In this document: piece after piece, positions 1 through 8,646 of the stretch
How positions within the stretch are numbered: the stretch's first letter is position 1
Layout of the letters: each line of letters starts with the position of its first letter
Assembly (NCBI GenBank): GCA_022360615.1
Contig: JAKSCL010000313.1
Span: 1-33,366 of the forward strand
DNA length: 33,366 bases
Reading direction: 5' to 3'
Source of the DNA: Hyphomicrobiales bacterium
Lineage (GTDB): Bacteria; Pseudomonadota; Alphaproteobacteria; Rhizobiales; JAKSCL01
Notes under the pieces: model-generated
The model's database searches: none
Told to the model about the DNA's origin: nothing
What the model saw: only the letters and a program-made list of their open reading frames with translations
Position numbers and translations under genes: made by a program

Positions 1-56
1 AGCGCGAGCACCTGTGCGAGGCCACTGCTTGAAATCGGGGCAATGGGATCCGGCAT
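1..56 (-). CDS. possible start of an unidentified minus-strand gene (partial)
   Basis: A short open frame begins with ATG at position 56, seven bases after the nth stop codon, and runs off the window edge (reads MPDPIAPISSSGLAQVLA). It could be the next gene of an nth-led transcript, with GAGG very close to the ATG. A plus-strand frame ending with TAA at 64-66 is equally open and would fit the terminator-like hairpin at 100-130. Only 18 codons are visible, so neither reading can be proved and no function is assigned. Confidence 0.25.
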   Translation of the reverse strand, partial: MPDPIAPISSSGLAQVLA

Positions 57-62
57 GCCTCG

Positions 63-842
63 TTAAGCAGCCTTGTTGGACCGCGTTTTCGCTTTTGCCG
101 CCGGAGCCGTCCCAGGCTCCGGCGTTTTTTCTGGGAACCGGCATATTTCGGTAATCGGACAACGCCAGCATTCGGGTTTGCGCGCCTTGCAGATATACCG
201 GCCATGCAGGATGAGCCAATGGTGAGCGTGGCGCTTGAAATCATCCGGTACGATGCGTTCAAGCATCAATTCGACCTGGAGCACGTCTTTACCAGGTGCG
301 AGCCCCGTGCGGTTGGAGACACGGAAGATATGCGTATCGACAGCAATCGTCTCATGGCCGAATGCGATATTCAGAACGACATTGGCCGTTTTGCGGCCCA
401 CCCCCGGCAGCGTTTCCAGAACTTCACGATCTTCCGGCACCCTTGAACCGAACTCCTCCATCAGTGTTTGCGAGAGCGCGATCACGTTCTTGGCCTTGTT
501 CCGGTAAAGGCCGATGGTTTTGATGTGGTCGCGCACTTTGTCTTCGCCGAGCGCCACCATCTTTTCGGGCGTGTCGGCAATGGCAAAAAGCGCCCTTGTG
601 GCCTTGTTTACTCCCACATCGGTTGCCTGGGCCGACAAAACGACAGCCACAAGCAGGGTATAAGGATTGATGTACTCCAACTCACCCTGCGGTTCGGGAT
701 TGATGGCGGAGAGGCGGGCAAAAAGCGCTTGGATCTCTTGCTTGGTCAAACGGCTGCGGGGAAGGCGTTTTTTCGGCGTCCGCATCTTTGCCCCCTGCGG
801 CGGATCGCCTTTTCCTTTCGCCGTCGTCTGTTCCTTCGCCAT
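63..842 (-). CDS. nth: endonuclease III (DNA glycosylase/AP lyase)
   Basis: Base-excision-repair enzyme that removes oxidised pyrimidines and cleaves the abasic site by beta-elimination. Counting from the chosen start (259 residues), the helix-hairpin-helix LPGVGRKTA carries the catalytic lysine at about 151, and the VDTHIFR segment supplies the conserved aspartate at about 169. The C-terminal iron-sulphur cluster has the canonical C-x6-C-x2-C-x5-C spacing at about residues 218-234. The frame is open to 893, but that would overlap the divergent DUF2244 start at 865. The ATG at 842 (or 845 just before it) is therefore preferred, although its ribosome-binding site is weak. The N-terminal 30 residues are basic and low in complexity, as in many rhizobial homologues, and the C-terminal tail is rich in Lys/Ala/Pro. 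The family assignment is firm; the exact start is less so. Confidence 0.95.
   Translation of the reverse strand: MAKEQTTAKGKGDPPQGAKMRTPKKRLPRSRLTKQEIQALFARLSAINPEPQGELEYINPYTLLVAVVLSAQATDVGVNKATRALFAIADTPEKMVALGEDKVRDHIKTIGLYRNKAKNVIALSQTLMEEFGSRVPEDREVLETLPGVGRKTANVVLNIAFGHETIAVDTHIFRVSNRTGLAPGKDVLQVELMLERIVPDDFKRHAHHWLILHGRYICKARKPECWRCPITEICRFPEKTPEPGTAPAAKAKTRSNKAA
100..130 (+). terminator. terminator-like hairpin inside the 3' end of nth
   Basis: A perfect 9-bp inverted repeat (GCCGGAGCC and GGCTCCGGC, 6-base loop) is followed at once by G and six T on the plus strand, the classic form of an intrinsic terminator. It lies inside the last codons of nth and reads in the opposite direction. 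It could stop a plus-strand transcript entering from the left of the window. It may instead be an accident of a GC-rich coding sequence. Confidence 0.45.
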
Positions 843-864
843 CATCTGTCTATAATTCAGCGGC

Positions 865-1359
865 ATGACGACAGAAACAGCCGACGGCCACAATCAACAG
901 CCCTTTTTCTCCGCGACGCTAATGCCCCACCGTTCACTTGGGCGGCGAGGGTTTCTCATTGTGATGTCGCTTGTTGCGGGTGTGAGCTTCGTCGCCGGTC
1001 TCGCTTTCCTGGCGATCGGCGCTTGGCCTGTGTTCGGCTTTTTCGGGCTCGACATTCTCCTCATTTTTCTTGCTTTCCGCATGAGCTACCGCTCCGCGCG
1101 TGCCTATGAAACGGTGGAGCTGTCCAAGGACGCGCTCGTGATCCGCCGCGTTTCGGAACGCGGCGATGTCACCGAAGTGCGCATGAACCCATATTGGGCA
1201 CGCTTTCACATGGACTGCGATGAAGATGTGGTCACGGGTCTGCGTGTCGCCGCCGAAGGGCGCACGATAGCGGTCGGTTCCTTCCTTCCGCCCTGCGAAA
1301 AGCGGGATTTCGGCCGCGCCTTCGGAAAAGCGCTCAAGAGCGTATCGGTTTTCGCTTAA
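865..1359 (+). CDS. DUF2244 integral membrane protein
   Basis: A 164-residue protein of the DUF2244 family, common beside nth or cytochrome-oxidase genes in alphaproteobacteria; its biochemical role is unknown. Two closely spaced hydrophobic helices lie at about residues 28-75 ([20 protein letters not shown], then a Trp/Phe/Leu-rich segment). They are followed by a soluble domain with the family's [12 protein letters not shown] region and a C-terminal [18 protein letters not shown] segment. The gene diverges from nth. A TATAAT at 851-856 lies only nine bases before the ATG and there is no clear Shine-Dalgarno, so a leaderless or near-leaderless transcript is possible. Its stop overlaps the convergent gpmA stop by a few bases. 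Confidence 0.85.
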   Translation: MTTETADGHNQQPFFSATLMPHRSLGRRGFLIVMSLVAGVSFVAGLAFLAIGAWPVFGFFGLDILLIFLAFRMSYRSARAYETVELSKDALVIRRVSERGDVTEVRMNPYWARFHMDCDEDVVTGLRVAAEGRTIAVGSFLPPCEKRDFGRAFGKALKSVSVFA

Positions 1360-1994
1360 GGCGCGGTGGCAGCTAAAACGGCCAGGTCTTCTTTCGAAGC
1401 TATACCGCCATCCTCGGCCAGCCGGTAGATGATCGGCACGCCGGTCGCCAGTTCCCGTTTGAGGATTTCCTCGCCCGACAGGCCTTCAAGGTCCATGATG
1501 AGCGCGCGCAGCGAATTGCCGTGAGCCGAAACAAGCACCCGCTCGCCGTTCAGAACGCGCGGCAGGATATGCGCGCGGTAATAGGGCAGGACCCGGTCAG
1601 CGGTATCTTTCAGACTTTCGCCGCCGGGCGGCGGAACATCGAAGGAACGGCGCCAGATGTGAACCTGCTCATCACCCCATTTCTTGCGCGCACCGTCCTT
1701 GTTCAGCCCGGTGAGGTCGCCGTAATCGCGCTCATTCAGCGCCTGATCCCGGACGATGTCCAGACCGCTCTGATCAAGCTCCTTGAGCATCAGATCGAGC
1801 GTGCGTTGGGCACGGATCAAATCCGAGGTAAAGGCGATATCGAAGCGGAGTTTCAGATCGTTCAGGGATTTGCCGGCGGTGATTGCCTCCGCCACGCCTT
1901 TTTCGGTGAGATCGACGTCTTTCCAGCCGGTGAAAAGGTTCTTTTTGTTCCACTCGCTTTGGCCGTGCCGGACAAGGACGAGAAGGCGCTCCAT
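1356..1994 (-). CDS. gpmA: 2,3-bisphosphoglycerate-dependent phosphoglycerate mutase
   Basis: Glycolytic/gluconeogenic enzyme interconverting 3- and 2-phosphoglycerate through a phosphohistidine. The N-terminus reads [18 protein letters not shown], with the phosphorylated histidine at residue 10. The acid/base region [15 protein letters not shown], the [11 protein letters not shown] substrate segment and the second catalytic histidine in [11 protein letters not shown] are all present. At 212 residues it matches the shorter alphaproteobacterial form of the family, which lacks part of the C-terminal extension of the E. coli enzyme. It lies 78 bases downstream of dapB on the same strand, a pairing frequent in rhizobial genomes, so cotranscription is likely. 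Confidence 0.95.
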   Translation of the reverse strand: MERLLVLVRHGQSEWNKKNLFTGWKDVDLTEKGVAEAITAGKSLNDLKLRFDIAFTSDLIRAQRTLDLMLKELDQSGLDIVRDQALNERDYGDLTGLNKDGARKKWGDEQVHIWRRSFDVPPPGGESLKDTADRVLPYYRAHILPRVLNGERVLVSAHGNSLRALIMDLEGLSGEEILKRELATGVPIIYRLAEDGGIASKEDLAVLAATAP

Positions 1995-2072
1995 GTCACT
2001 TCCTCAAATCGTTTACAGGCTTCAGATGATGCGCGGGCGCGCAAATGAAAGGGTGCTTGCTTTTAAGCGGGT

Positions 2073-2882
2073 TCAGCCGCCGCCGCCAAGCCCCAGCACG
2101 TCGGCCATGTTATAGAGGCCGGGTTTCTTGCCCCGGCCCCAAAGCGCGGCCTTTACCGCACCGTGCGCGAAGATGGCGCGGTCGCCCGCCCGATGCGTCA
2201 GTTCGACACGCTCACCCTCGCCCGCGAAGATGACGGAGTGCTCGCCAATGACCGACCCGCCCCGCAGGGTCGCAAATCCGATGGTTCCCTTTTGCCGCGC
2301 GCCCGTATAGCCGTCGCGCACGCGGACGGAGTTTTCGGCCAGGTCGAGGCCGCGGCCTTCGGCGGCCGCCTCGCCCAGAAGAAGGGCCGTGCCGGAGGGT
2401 GCATCCACCTTGTGACGGTGATGCATCTCGACAACCTCGATGTCGAAATCCGCGTCGAGCGCTTGCGCCACCTGTTTGGTGATTGCCGCAAGAAGGTTGA
2501 CCCCTAAGCTCATATTGCCGGAACGGATGATCGTTGCATGCCGGCCGGCGGCCTTGAGCGCTGTCAAATGGCTTTCTTCAAAGCCCGTCGTGCCGATCAC
2601 GTGAACGATCCGGGCCTGGGCGGAGAACTCAGAGGTGGCGACGGTCGCATTCGGCGTCGTGAAATCGAGAATGCCCTCCGCTTCGACAATGGCCGAGAGC
2701 AAATCATCGCTCACAGCGATACCGATCGGCTCAAGTCCCGCAAGCGTGCCCGCATCTGTGCCGATGGCCTCGTTGCCGTCCCTTTCGATTGCAGCGTGAA
2801 GGACCGTATTGGGATTCTCCGATACAGAGCGGATGAGCGCACGGCCCATCCGCCCAGCGGCGCCGGTGACGACAAGCTTCAT
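2073..2882 (-). CDS. dapB: 4-hydroxy-tetrahydrodipicolinate reductase
   Basis: NAD(P)H-dependent reductase of the diaminopimelate/lysine pathway, cytosolic and usually tetrameric. The protein (269 residues from the chosen start) opens with the dinucleotide-binding motif VTGAAGRMG. The catalytic signature [15 protein letters not shown] holds the proton-donor histidine and lysine at about residues 154-158. The C-terminal part carries [15 protein letters not shown] and ELTHRAGDR, which shape the substrate site. The frame is open eight codons further upstream, but the internal ATG giving [13 protein letters not shown] matches the usual family N-terminus. It sits between the DUF1330 gene and gpmA. 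Confidence 0.96.
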   Translation of the reverse strand: MKLVVTGAAGRMGRALIRSVSENPNTVLHAAIERDGNEAIGTDAGTLAGLEPIGIAVSDDLLSAIVEAEGILDFTTPNATVATSEFSAQARIVHVIGTTGFEESHLTALKAAGRHATIIRSGNMSLGVNLLAAITKQVAQALDADFDIEVVEMHHRHKVDAPSGTALLLGEAAAEGRGLDLAENSVRVRDGYTGARQKGTIGFATLRGGSVIGEHSVIFAGEGERVELTHRAGDRAIFAHGAVKAALWGRGKKPGLYNMADVLGLGGGG

Positions 2883-2984
2883 GGGCCCTTTAAGCGGATC
2901 TTGCATGGGACGGCTTTTTATTACGGGTGCGAAACAAGAGGAGTTGCAGGATTGGCGGTCGGGCGCAGGGAATCGCTTTTTCGG

Positions 2985-3275
2985 TCACTCATGGCCTTCG
3001 ACAAGAACCAAATCGATCTCCGAAACAGGCAAACGGTGCTGCCGCGCCGCCTGATATTCCGGATCGTTGAAACAGGCGCGTGCTTTATCCATGGATGCAA
3101 ACTCAATCACCACATTTCTGGCTCTTGCATTCCCTTCAAGCGGCTCAACAGCCCCGCCACGCACCAGAAATCTCGCCCCATGGCGCGCGAATGCGCCTTT
3201 CGCACCTTCAACGTAGTTTTTATAGGCTTCAGGGTCCTGAACATCGACCCGAGCGATCCAATAGGCTTTAGGCAT
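2985..3275 (-). CDS. DUF1330 family protein
   Basis: A 96-residue ferredoxin-like alpha/beta protein of the DUF1330 family (dimeric alpha-beta barrel fold). Its function is not established. Recognisable features are the N-terminus PKAYWIARVDVQDPEAYKNY, the RHGARFLVRGG segment, and the C-terminal EFASMDKARACFNDPEYQAA helix typical of the family. The frame extends 16 codons upstream, but the ATG at 3275 gives the standard family start. It stands between pyrF and dapB on the same strand, a conserved arrangement in Hyphomicrobiales, which suggests a shared transcript rather than a functional link. Confidence 0.88.
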   Translation of the reverse strand: MPKAYWIARVDVQDPEAYKNYVEGAKGAFARHGARFLVRGGAVEPLEGNARARNVVIEFASMDKARACFNDPEYQAARQHRLPVSEIDLVLVEGHE

Positions 3276-3362
3276 TGGGCTTTTCCCTCTCAGAGTCTTT
3301 TGCAAAACAGGCGCGAGAATCACTTTGTGACAGCTTTATGACGTTACGGTCAGCTAGTTTTC

Positions 3363-4079
3363 CTATTTTCCGTCCTGAATCTCCGCGATAATCGCATTGG
3401 CGGCGGATTTAGGGTTCGAGGCGGCCGTGATGGGCCGGCCAACCACAATGAAATCGGCCCCTGCCGCAATCGCGTCAGCCGGTGTCGTCACTCTTTTCTG
3501 ATCGTCAGGCGAGGTTCCGGCGGGCCGGACCCCCGGGGTGATAAGTAAAAGCCCCTCGCCGACGGATCGGCGGATCATCGTCACCTCTTGGGCGGAACAG
3601 ACCAGACCCGGCACGCCATTGCGCGCGGCAAAAACGGTGCGCTTGAAAACGAGATCCTTCGGCGGCAGGGCGTAACCGGCATCATGGGCATCGTCATCGC
3701 TCATACTGGTGAGCACGGTTACAGCGAGCACGGTGAGTCCCGTGTTTTCGGCGGCTTCGACGGCCGCCTTCATGGTCTGCGGATAAGCGTGCACGGTAAC
3801 GAAAGCCGCGCCCATCTCGGCGATGGCTTTCACCCCTGCGGCGACCGTATTGGGAATGTCGTGCAGTTTGGCATCGAGAAAGACGCGCTTACCCTCGCTT
3901 GCCAATTCGCGGGCCAAATCTATCCCGCCCTTATACAGCAGGTGATGGCCGATCTTGTATACCCCGGCGCTTCGCCCGAGCACGTTGATCAAGGCGCGTG
4001 CCTTTTCGACGCTGTCGACGTCAAGAGCGACGATCAGCCGTTCGGCGGGAGAGAGATTGGCCAGGGCAGTGCGAAGCAT
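3363..4079 (-). CDS. pyrF: orotidine 5'-phosphate decarboxylase
   Basis: Final step of de novo UMP synthesis, decarboxylating OMP without a cofactor. The 238-residue sequence is the normal length for bacterial PyrF. It has the first barrel strand LIVALDVDS, the catalytic FLDAKLHDIPNTV with the alternating Asp-Lys-Asp triad at about residues 67-77, and the phosphate-binding end ITPGVRP...VVGRPI. TIM-barrel elements are in the expected order. It is the first gene of the minus-strand pyrF-DUF1330-dapB-gpmA series; its own promoter should lie in the 85-base gap before position 4165. Confidence 0.96.
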   Translation of the reverse strand: MLRTALANLSPAERLIVALDVDSVEKARALINVLGRSAGVYKIGHHLLYKGGIDLARELASEGKRVFLDAKLHDIPNTVAAGVKAIAEMGAAFVTVHAYPQTMKAAVEAAENTGLTVLAVTVLTSMSDDDAHDAGYALPPKDLVFKRTVFAARNGVPGLVCSAQEVTMIRRSVGEGLLLITPGVRPAGTSPDDQKRVTTPADAIAAGADFIVVGRPITAASNPKSAANAIIAEIQDGK

Positions 4080-4164
4080 GGCGCGCTTTTACCGCGAGAA
4101 AAGAGTGGCGTCACCCCGCACCAGGGGGTCGGGGTAGGGATGATGACTGGTGTCTGATTCGTTC

Positions 4165-4947
4165 TCACGCCGCACTGTCGAAGCCGGGTGCGCAGACGCG
4201 GGTACCGTCCGAAAGAATTTCGACACGCACATCAACGCCATAAACGGCGCTCAGGAGCGCTGGCGTCAACACATCCACGGGCGGGCCCGAGGCTTTTGTG
4301 CGCCCGGCCTCCATGGCGATCACGGATGTACCGCAGATAAAGACATGGTCCGGATTGTGCGTCGATAGGATGATGCCGAGGCCGGCGGCGGCGAGTTTCT
4401 TAACCTGACGCAGTACGAGTACTTGATTGCCGAAGTCGAGGCTAGCAGTCGGCTCGTCCATGACGATAAGCGGTGTCTCCTGCGCAAGCGCGCGGGCAAT
4501 GAGGGCCAATTGCCGTTGGCCGCCGGAGATCCGGGTGTAATCGCGTGGTCCGAGATGGGCGATGCCGAGCGTTTCAAGCGCCCGGTCGGCAATCTCGCCA
4601 TCGCTTTGCATCGGGCTTGCAAAAAGGCCGCGATGAGCCGTGCGTCCCATCAACACCATATCGCGCACCGAGTAGGGAAAGACGGCGGTATGCGCCTGCG
4701 GCACATAGGCAATCTGACGTGCGATCTCCGAGCGCGCCAGCCGCTTGATATCCGTGCCGTCCAGCGTGATCCGCCCGGCATGGCGCGGTATGAGACCGAG
4801 AAGTGTTTTGAAAAGCGTGGTCTTGCCGCAGCCATTCGGCCCCAGAAGACAAAGCACTTCGCCTGGCGCAAGTGATAAGTCCACATCGCGTCCCACCGGG
4901 AAACTCGGATAGCCGAAGCCGACCTCGTTCGCTTCAAGCACCGTCAC
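4165..4947 (-). CDS. ABC transporter ATPase, FecE/BtuD type
   Basis: ATP-hydrolysing subunit of a FecBCD-type importer. From a GTG start (260 residues) it has Walker A GPNGCGKTTL at about 36, the signature ISGGQRQ at about 140, Walker B LIVMDEPTASLD at about 160, and the switch histidine in STHNPDH. The frame is open ten codons further upstream, but the GTG at 4947 overlaps the permease stop as GTGA with GGAG just before it, the usual sign of translational coupling. Family members carry ferric siderophores, haem, cobalamin or, in the MolBC branch, molybdate/tungstate. The sequence does not choose between them, though Mo/W genes lie just upstream. Confidence 0.93.
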   Translation of the reverse strand: MTVLEANEVGFGYPSFPVGRDVDLSLAPGEVLCLLGPNGCGKTTLFKTLLGLIPRHAGRITLDGTDIKRLARSEIARQIAYVPQAHTAVFPYSVRDMVLMGRTAHRGLFASPMQSDGEIADRALETLGIAHLGPRDYTRISGGQRQLALIARALAQETPLIVMDEPTASLDFGNQVLVLRQVKKLAAAGLGIILSTHNPDHVFICGTSVIAMEAGRTKASGPPVDVLTPALLSAVYGVDVRVEILSDGTRVCAPGFDSAA

Positions 4948-6020
4948 CAGCTCCGTCTCCCCGTTGCCAGGAGCCAAAGAAAAACGGGTGCGCCGACGAA
5001 GGCCGTCAGGATGCCGAGCGGTGTCTCAATCTCGGCGATCGTGCGGGCGAGCGTATCGACGGCGAGGAGATAGCCCGCACCCATGAGCATTGCCGCCGGT
5101 AGGAGGCGGTTGAAATTGGGGCCGACGATCAGCCGGGCGATGTGCGGCATCACGAGACCGACCCAGCCGATGACGCCCGAAATCGAGACGACAGCTGCGG
5201 TCATTAGCGTCGCGCAGGCCACAAAGAGAATGCGCAAACGGCGCGGATCGATGCCAAGGGCAGCCGCTTCCTCATCGCCAAGCGCCATCAGGTTCATGCG
5301 CCAACGCAACAAGACGAGCGGAATTAGTCCGATCAAGACGGCGGGAATCGTGGTCCAGAGTTCGTCGGGCTTCACGCTCGCCAAGCTTCCCAGCAGCCAG
5401 AAGGTGATGGCCGGAAGCTGATCGTAGGGATCGGCCAGCACTTTGATGAGCGAGATGGTGGCGCCCGCAAGCGCGCCAAGCACGACGCCTGCAAGCACGA
5501 GCACAAGCGTCGGCTCATGCCCGCGCACGGCGGTCGCTACCATATAGACCAGCGCCACCGTCGCCATGCCGGTAACAAAGGCAAGGCCCTGAATGGCGAT
5601 AACGGGAAGCGAGAGAAAAATGCCGAGCGTCGCGCCAAGCCCGGCGCCGGTCGAGACACCTAGAATATCCGGCGAAACGAGCGGATTGCGGAAAAGTCCT
5701 TGATAAACCGTCCCTGCCGCTGCGAGGGCCGCACCCACCAGAAGCGCCGCGAGCACCCGTGGGATGCGTACCGAGAAAAGCACTGTATCGACTTGCGCGT
5801 GGGAAGGGTCCTGCGCGCCGGTAATGAGGCGGACGAGAGCGCTCAGGATTTCAGAAAGAGTTACGGGAAATGGGCCGATGGTAATTGCGGCCAAAGTGCC
5901 GGCAAGCACGGCCAAACCCATCGCGAAAAGAGCAGTGGCCCAGCTTGTTCCATCCCTGTTCCTGGCAGGCCTGTTGCTTACGTCCGTGATTCGTTCGGCG
6001 TCCGTTCGCCGCGCGTCCAT
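4944..6020 (-). CDS. ABC transporter permease, FecCD/BtuC family
   Basis: Inner-membrane permease of a metal-chelate type importer, 358 residues with about ten hydrophobic segments. The diagnostic region RIPRVLAALLVGAALAAAG followed by VYQGLFRNPLVSPDILGVS is the conserved FecCD core. Near the C-terminus GVIGWVGLVMPHIARLIVG contains the coupling-helix region that contacts the ATPase. It begins ten bases after the binding-protein gene and overlaps the ATPase start by four bases, so the three genes form one operon. The hydrophilic N-terminal 25 residues (many Arg/Asp) are longer than usual, and a later start is possible. Only one permease gene is present, so the channel should be a homodimer. 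Confidence 0.94.
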   Translation of the reverse strand: MDARRTDAERITDVSNRPARNRDGTSWATALFAMGLAVLAGTLAAITIGPFPVTLSEILSALVRLITGAQDPSHAQVDTVLFSVRIPRVLAALLVGAALAAAGTVYQGLFRNPLVSPDILGVSTGAGLGATLGIFLSLPVIAIQGLAFVTGMATVALVYMVATAVRGHEPTLVLVLAGVVLGALAGATISLIKVLADPYDQLPAITFWLLGSLASVKPDELWTTIPAVLIGLIPLVLLRWRMNLMALGDEEAAALGIDPRRLRILFVACATLMTAAVVSISGVIGWVGLVMPHIARLIVGPNFNRLLPAAMLMGAGYLLAVDTLARTIAEIETPLGILTAFVGAPVFLWLLATGRRSW

Positions 6021-6029
6021 CTCTCTTGC

Positions 6030-7112
6030 CTATTCGGGCCGTCCGCCCTTGGCGGCGGCGGTCAACCGGTTGAGGTCTTCATCCGGCAAATCGACGTGGT
6101 AAAAAAGGCTATAGAACTCACGTGTCGCGGCCTCAAGATCGAGCGGAAACCGGTCGGGAAAGAAAACGGCCGACAGCCATCTAAGCCCCATGATCCGGTT
6201 TAGAGACGGAGGCCGGTCAATCCAGCCAAAAGGCAAGGACGGCGCGAGATAAACCCTGCCGTTTTCAACTGCGTCGATGCCCTGCCAGATGGGAGTCTCC
6301 CACACGCTTTCAAAGAAGGTCGGATCCCAGGTCACGATGGTATCGGGATTGGCGATGATCACCTGTTCGGGCGAGGCGCGCACCAGCCCGCGCCGCACCG
6401 GGCTGTCAAGACCTGGATCGGCCACGTTGCGCCCGCCCGCCCGCTCGATGATTTCCGTGTTGATGGAACCCCTAAGCCCTGTCTCAAGCCCATCGGGCCC
6501 GCGCGCCAGGTAAACGCGGGGGCGTTTATCCAGCGGGATATCGGCAAGCGCCGCATCAATGTCGCCGAAAAGCATTTCAACATAGGCGGCAAGCTTTTCG
6601 GCGCGCTCTTCGACGCCAAGGATTTCGCCCATCAGACGCAGGGCGTCGGGCGTGTTCTCGAACCGTCCATTGATGAGCACGTAAGGAATGCCCGTTTGCG
6701 CCTGAACCCGGTCTGCGAGCGAGGAATACGTTTCGTTGACCGAGCCGAAATCGACGATGAGATCGGGATTCGCGCCGATGACCACTTCAAGGTTCGCCGT
6801 GTCGCCGCGTCCTGTCAGCCGCCCGGTTGCGGGCAGATCGCGATAAGCCTCGGCGATGTACGGCCGCTCCGCGTCGCGCAGAGCCCGCGGCCAGCCAGCC
6901 AGTTTTTCGGGTGCCAGCACATAAAGCATGATCGCGGCTGGCGGGCCCGAAGCATAAACCCGTGCGACTTGATCCGGCACATCGACAATGCGCCCAGCGG
7001 AATCGGTGATGGTGCGGGCATCGGCGCCCTCAGGAGAGAAAAGAAGTGCGGCAACGGCAATGAGTGCGAACAAACGCAAACGTACTGCCAGAAAGGCCAG
7101 ACCCTTCACCAT
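6030..7112 (-). CDS. periplasmic substrate-binding protein, FecB/BtuF type
   Basis: Binding component of the adjacent FecCD-type importer (Peripla_BP_2 family), about 360 residues. The chosen ATG (7112) has GGAGGA nine bases upstream and gives a signal peptide ending near SPEGADA-R; two earlier in-frame ATGs are badly spaced from that site. The mature start TITDSAGRIVDVPD, the IVDFGSVNETYSSLADRVQ hinge segment and ERAGGRNVAD are typical of cluster A-II proteins for iron chelates, cobalamin or molybdate. Cys is almost absent and no lipobox is seen, so it should be soluble in the periplasm. The substrate is unproven; neighbouring ModA and TupBCA genes make an oxyanion plausible, iron or cobalamin remain possible. 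Confidence 0.9.
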   Translation of the reverse strand: MVKGLAFLAVRLRLFALIAVAALLFSPEGADARTITDSAGRIVDVPDQVARVYASGPPAAIMLYVLAPEKLAGWPRALRDAERPYIAEAYRDLPATGRLTGRGDTANLEVVIGANPDLIVDFGSVNETYSSLADRVQAQTGIPYVLINGRFENTPDALRLMGEILGVEERAEKLAAYVEMLFGDIDAALADIPLDKRPRVYLARGPDGLETGLRGSINTEIIERAGGRNVADPGLDSPVRRGLVRASPEQVIIANPDTIVTWDPTFFESVWETPIWQGIDAVENGRVYLAPSLPFGWIDRPPSLNRIMGLRWLSAVFFPDRFPLDLEAATREFYSLFYHVDLPDEDLNRLTAAAKGGRPE

Positions 7113-7204
7113 TAACGGCATTCCTCCGCGTGTTTGGGCTTTTGAGCCAGACCTAGAGCAAAAGATCGGAGCGGGCACTCAATTCAAACTGGACCGATTT
7201 CGCT

Positions 7205-7624
7205 CTAAGCATCCTGCATAGGTTCGTCATAACCTGCGAACTGTGGTAGCCCGTCCTTGATGTCGTAGTAGTCCGCCTTGTCGTCGACAAATATGTGTTT
7301 GGTGACGGCAAGACCGGTTGGCTGATCGAGGCCGCCGGCGTTGATGCTGATCTCGTCGCCGCCATCGTCCCAGAAAAGCACAGAGCCGCATTCACCGCAA
7401 AAACCCCGCTTGGCGAAATCCGATGACCGGTACCATCTCAGCCCGCGGTCTTTTGCGAGGATGAAATCAGCGCGTCGCGCGCTCGTGGCCACAATGAAAT
7501 GGCCGCTTTGCCTGCGGCATTGGCCGCAATGACAGGCATGGGCCGGACTTAAAGGGCCGCGCACCTCATAGCGCACGGCCCCGCACAAACACCGGCCTGA
7601 AAAGCGTTTTGCGTCCGCGCCCAA
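7205..7624 (-). CDS. GFA family zinc protein (formaldehyde-activating-enzyme fold)
   Basis: A 139-residue protein of the GFA/CENP-V family, a zinc-binding beta fold whose members include S-hydroxymethylglutathione synthase (Gfa) but are mostly uncharacterised. The cysteine ligands are visible: CLCGAVRYEV at residues 12-21, CHCGQCRRQSG at about 32-42, and FCGECGSVLFW near residue 75. The C-terminal WFxxxK/LPQF-like region of the family is partly present as GLPQFAGYDE. It lies between the ModA-like gene and the FecB-type gene on the same strand with gaps of about 90-100 bases. Nothing in the sequence ties it to transport, and the name should not be read as proof of glutathione-formaldehyde chemistry. 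Confidence 0.88.
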   Translation of the reverse strand: MGADAKRFSGRCLCGAVRYEVRGPLSPAHACHCGQCRRQSGHFIVATSARRADFILAKDRGLRWYRSSDFAKRGFCGECGSVLFWDDGGDEISINAGGLDQPTGLAVTKHIFVDDKADYYDIKDGLPQFAGYDEPMQDA

Positions 7625-7723
7625 TGGCTTTACCCCCGCGTTGATCGAATGACCTCATGGACGTAGCGACGCCATTCTCTTCAAGCAACCGCAGTGTAGC
7701 GCTCTTCAGGAACGTGCAGGACC

Positions 7724-8545
7724 TTATTTCGCGGGCACGGCGTCGGCCTTGAAACCGTAGTCTCGCAGAATGTCCTGACCGCTTGGCGACAACACGAACA
7801 ACGCAAAGCGCCACGCCTCTAACGGTGCATCGTCGAGCACTATAATGCCGTAGTCCGCGCCGACCGCCAGAGCATCGGATATCGCGACGATCTGCAAATC
7901 CGGTTTATGACGCTTGGCGAGAACGGCGTTCGTGCAATAAGTGAGGAAGATGTCGGCCTCGTCCTTTTCCATAACCCAGGCATAAGGGTTCTGTCCCTCG
8001 GGTGCTTTTGCGCTGTCGGGACCTCCGGTGAGCTGCAGCGCCTTTGCCTTTAGCTTTTCCGTTGCGCCGGGCGAAAGGACTTCCGCCTTGTCGAACAGCG
8101 CAAAGGCGTAGTCACCGGCCGGATCGGCCTTTGGGGTCGACGTGCCGACGCGGATCGCCGGGTCGAGAAGCGCATCGAGAAGGTTTTCCGTGGTCACCGC
8201 GACGTTGTCCTGCGCGAGCGCGCAAAGCGTGTTCCGGGCAAACAGGGCAACCGGGCCGCCCCGGCCCGCCGCCTCAAGGCGTTTCGGATGCGCCATGTTG
8301 GCGGAAGCGAACACATGCGCCGCCTCACCCTCCTCGATTCTGCCGCGCATAAGCCCGGATGGGCCGAAAGCACGGTCAATTTCGACACCAGTGGCCTTTT
8401 CAAAGGCATTGGCAACGTCGCCAAGCGCCGATTTGAGGCTCCCAGCGGCGTAGAGGCTGATGGTCTCCGCATTGGCGGCTGTGGAGAAGACGGAGATGAT
8501 CGCCACCCCCAGGATATGCGTGATCCGGCGCGGGCGCCACGGCAT
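7724..8545 (-). CDS. ModA-like molybdate-family substrate-binding protein (orphan)
   Basis: Periplasmic oxyanion-binding protein of the ModA family (SBP_bac_11), about 273 residues. The ATG at 8545 is preferred because GGGAGG lies seven bases upstream; it is followed by basic residues and a signal peptide ending at TAANA-ET. The mature start ISLYAAGSLKSALGDVANAF is the ModA signature, with the conserved oxyanion-contacting Ser in AAGSL. FGPSGLMRGRIEEGEAAHVFASAN supplies the second ligand loop. No modB or modC lies next to it. It follows tupA on the same strand behind a terminator-like hairpin, so it could deliver substrate to TupBC or to a permease elsewhere. Confidence 0.88.
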   Translation of the reverse strand: MPWRPRRITHILGVAIISVFSTAANAETISLYAAGSLKSALGDVANAFEKATGVEIDRAFGPSGLMRGRIEEGEAAHVFASANMAHPKRLEAAGRGGPVALFARNTLCALAQDNVAVTTENLLDALLDPAIRVGTSTPKADPAGDYAFALFDKAEVLSPGATEKLKAKALQLTGGPDSAKAPEGQNPYAWVMEKDEADIFLTYCTNAVLAKRHKPDLQIVAISDALAVGADYGIIVLDDAPLEAWRFALFVLSPSGQDILRDYGFKADAVPAK

Positions 8546-8588
8546 GGCAGGGCCTCCCAAATTGCCTGATGGAAAAAGTCAGAAACGG

Positions 8589-8635
8589 AGGGCGGGACCG
8601 GCCATGGATCTTCCAAACCGTCCCGCCCGCCTTTT
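8589..8635 (-). terminator. terminator-like hairpin after tupA
   Basis: GGCGGGAC at 8591-8598 pairs with GTCCCGCC at 8620-8627, with further G:C pairs outside. On the minus strand it begins about a dozen bases after the tupA stop and is followed some ten bases later by a T-rich tract. The loop is large and the T tract is not immediately adjacent, so it may be an attenuator lowering expression of the following modA-like gene rather than a full stop. Confidence 0.55.
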
Positions 8636-8646
8636 GCTGCGTGAAA

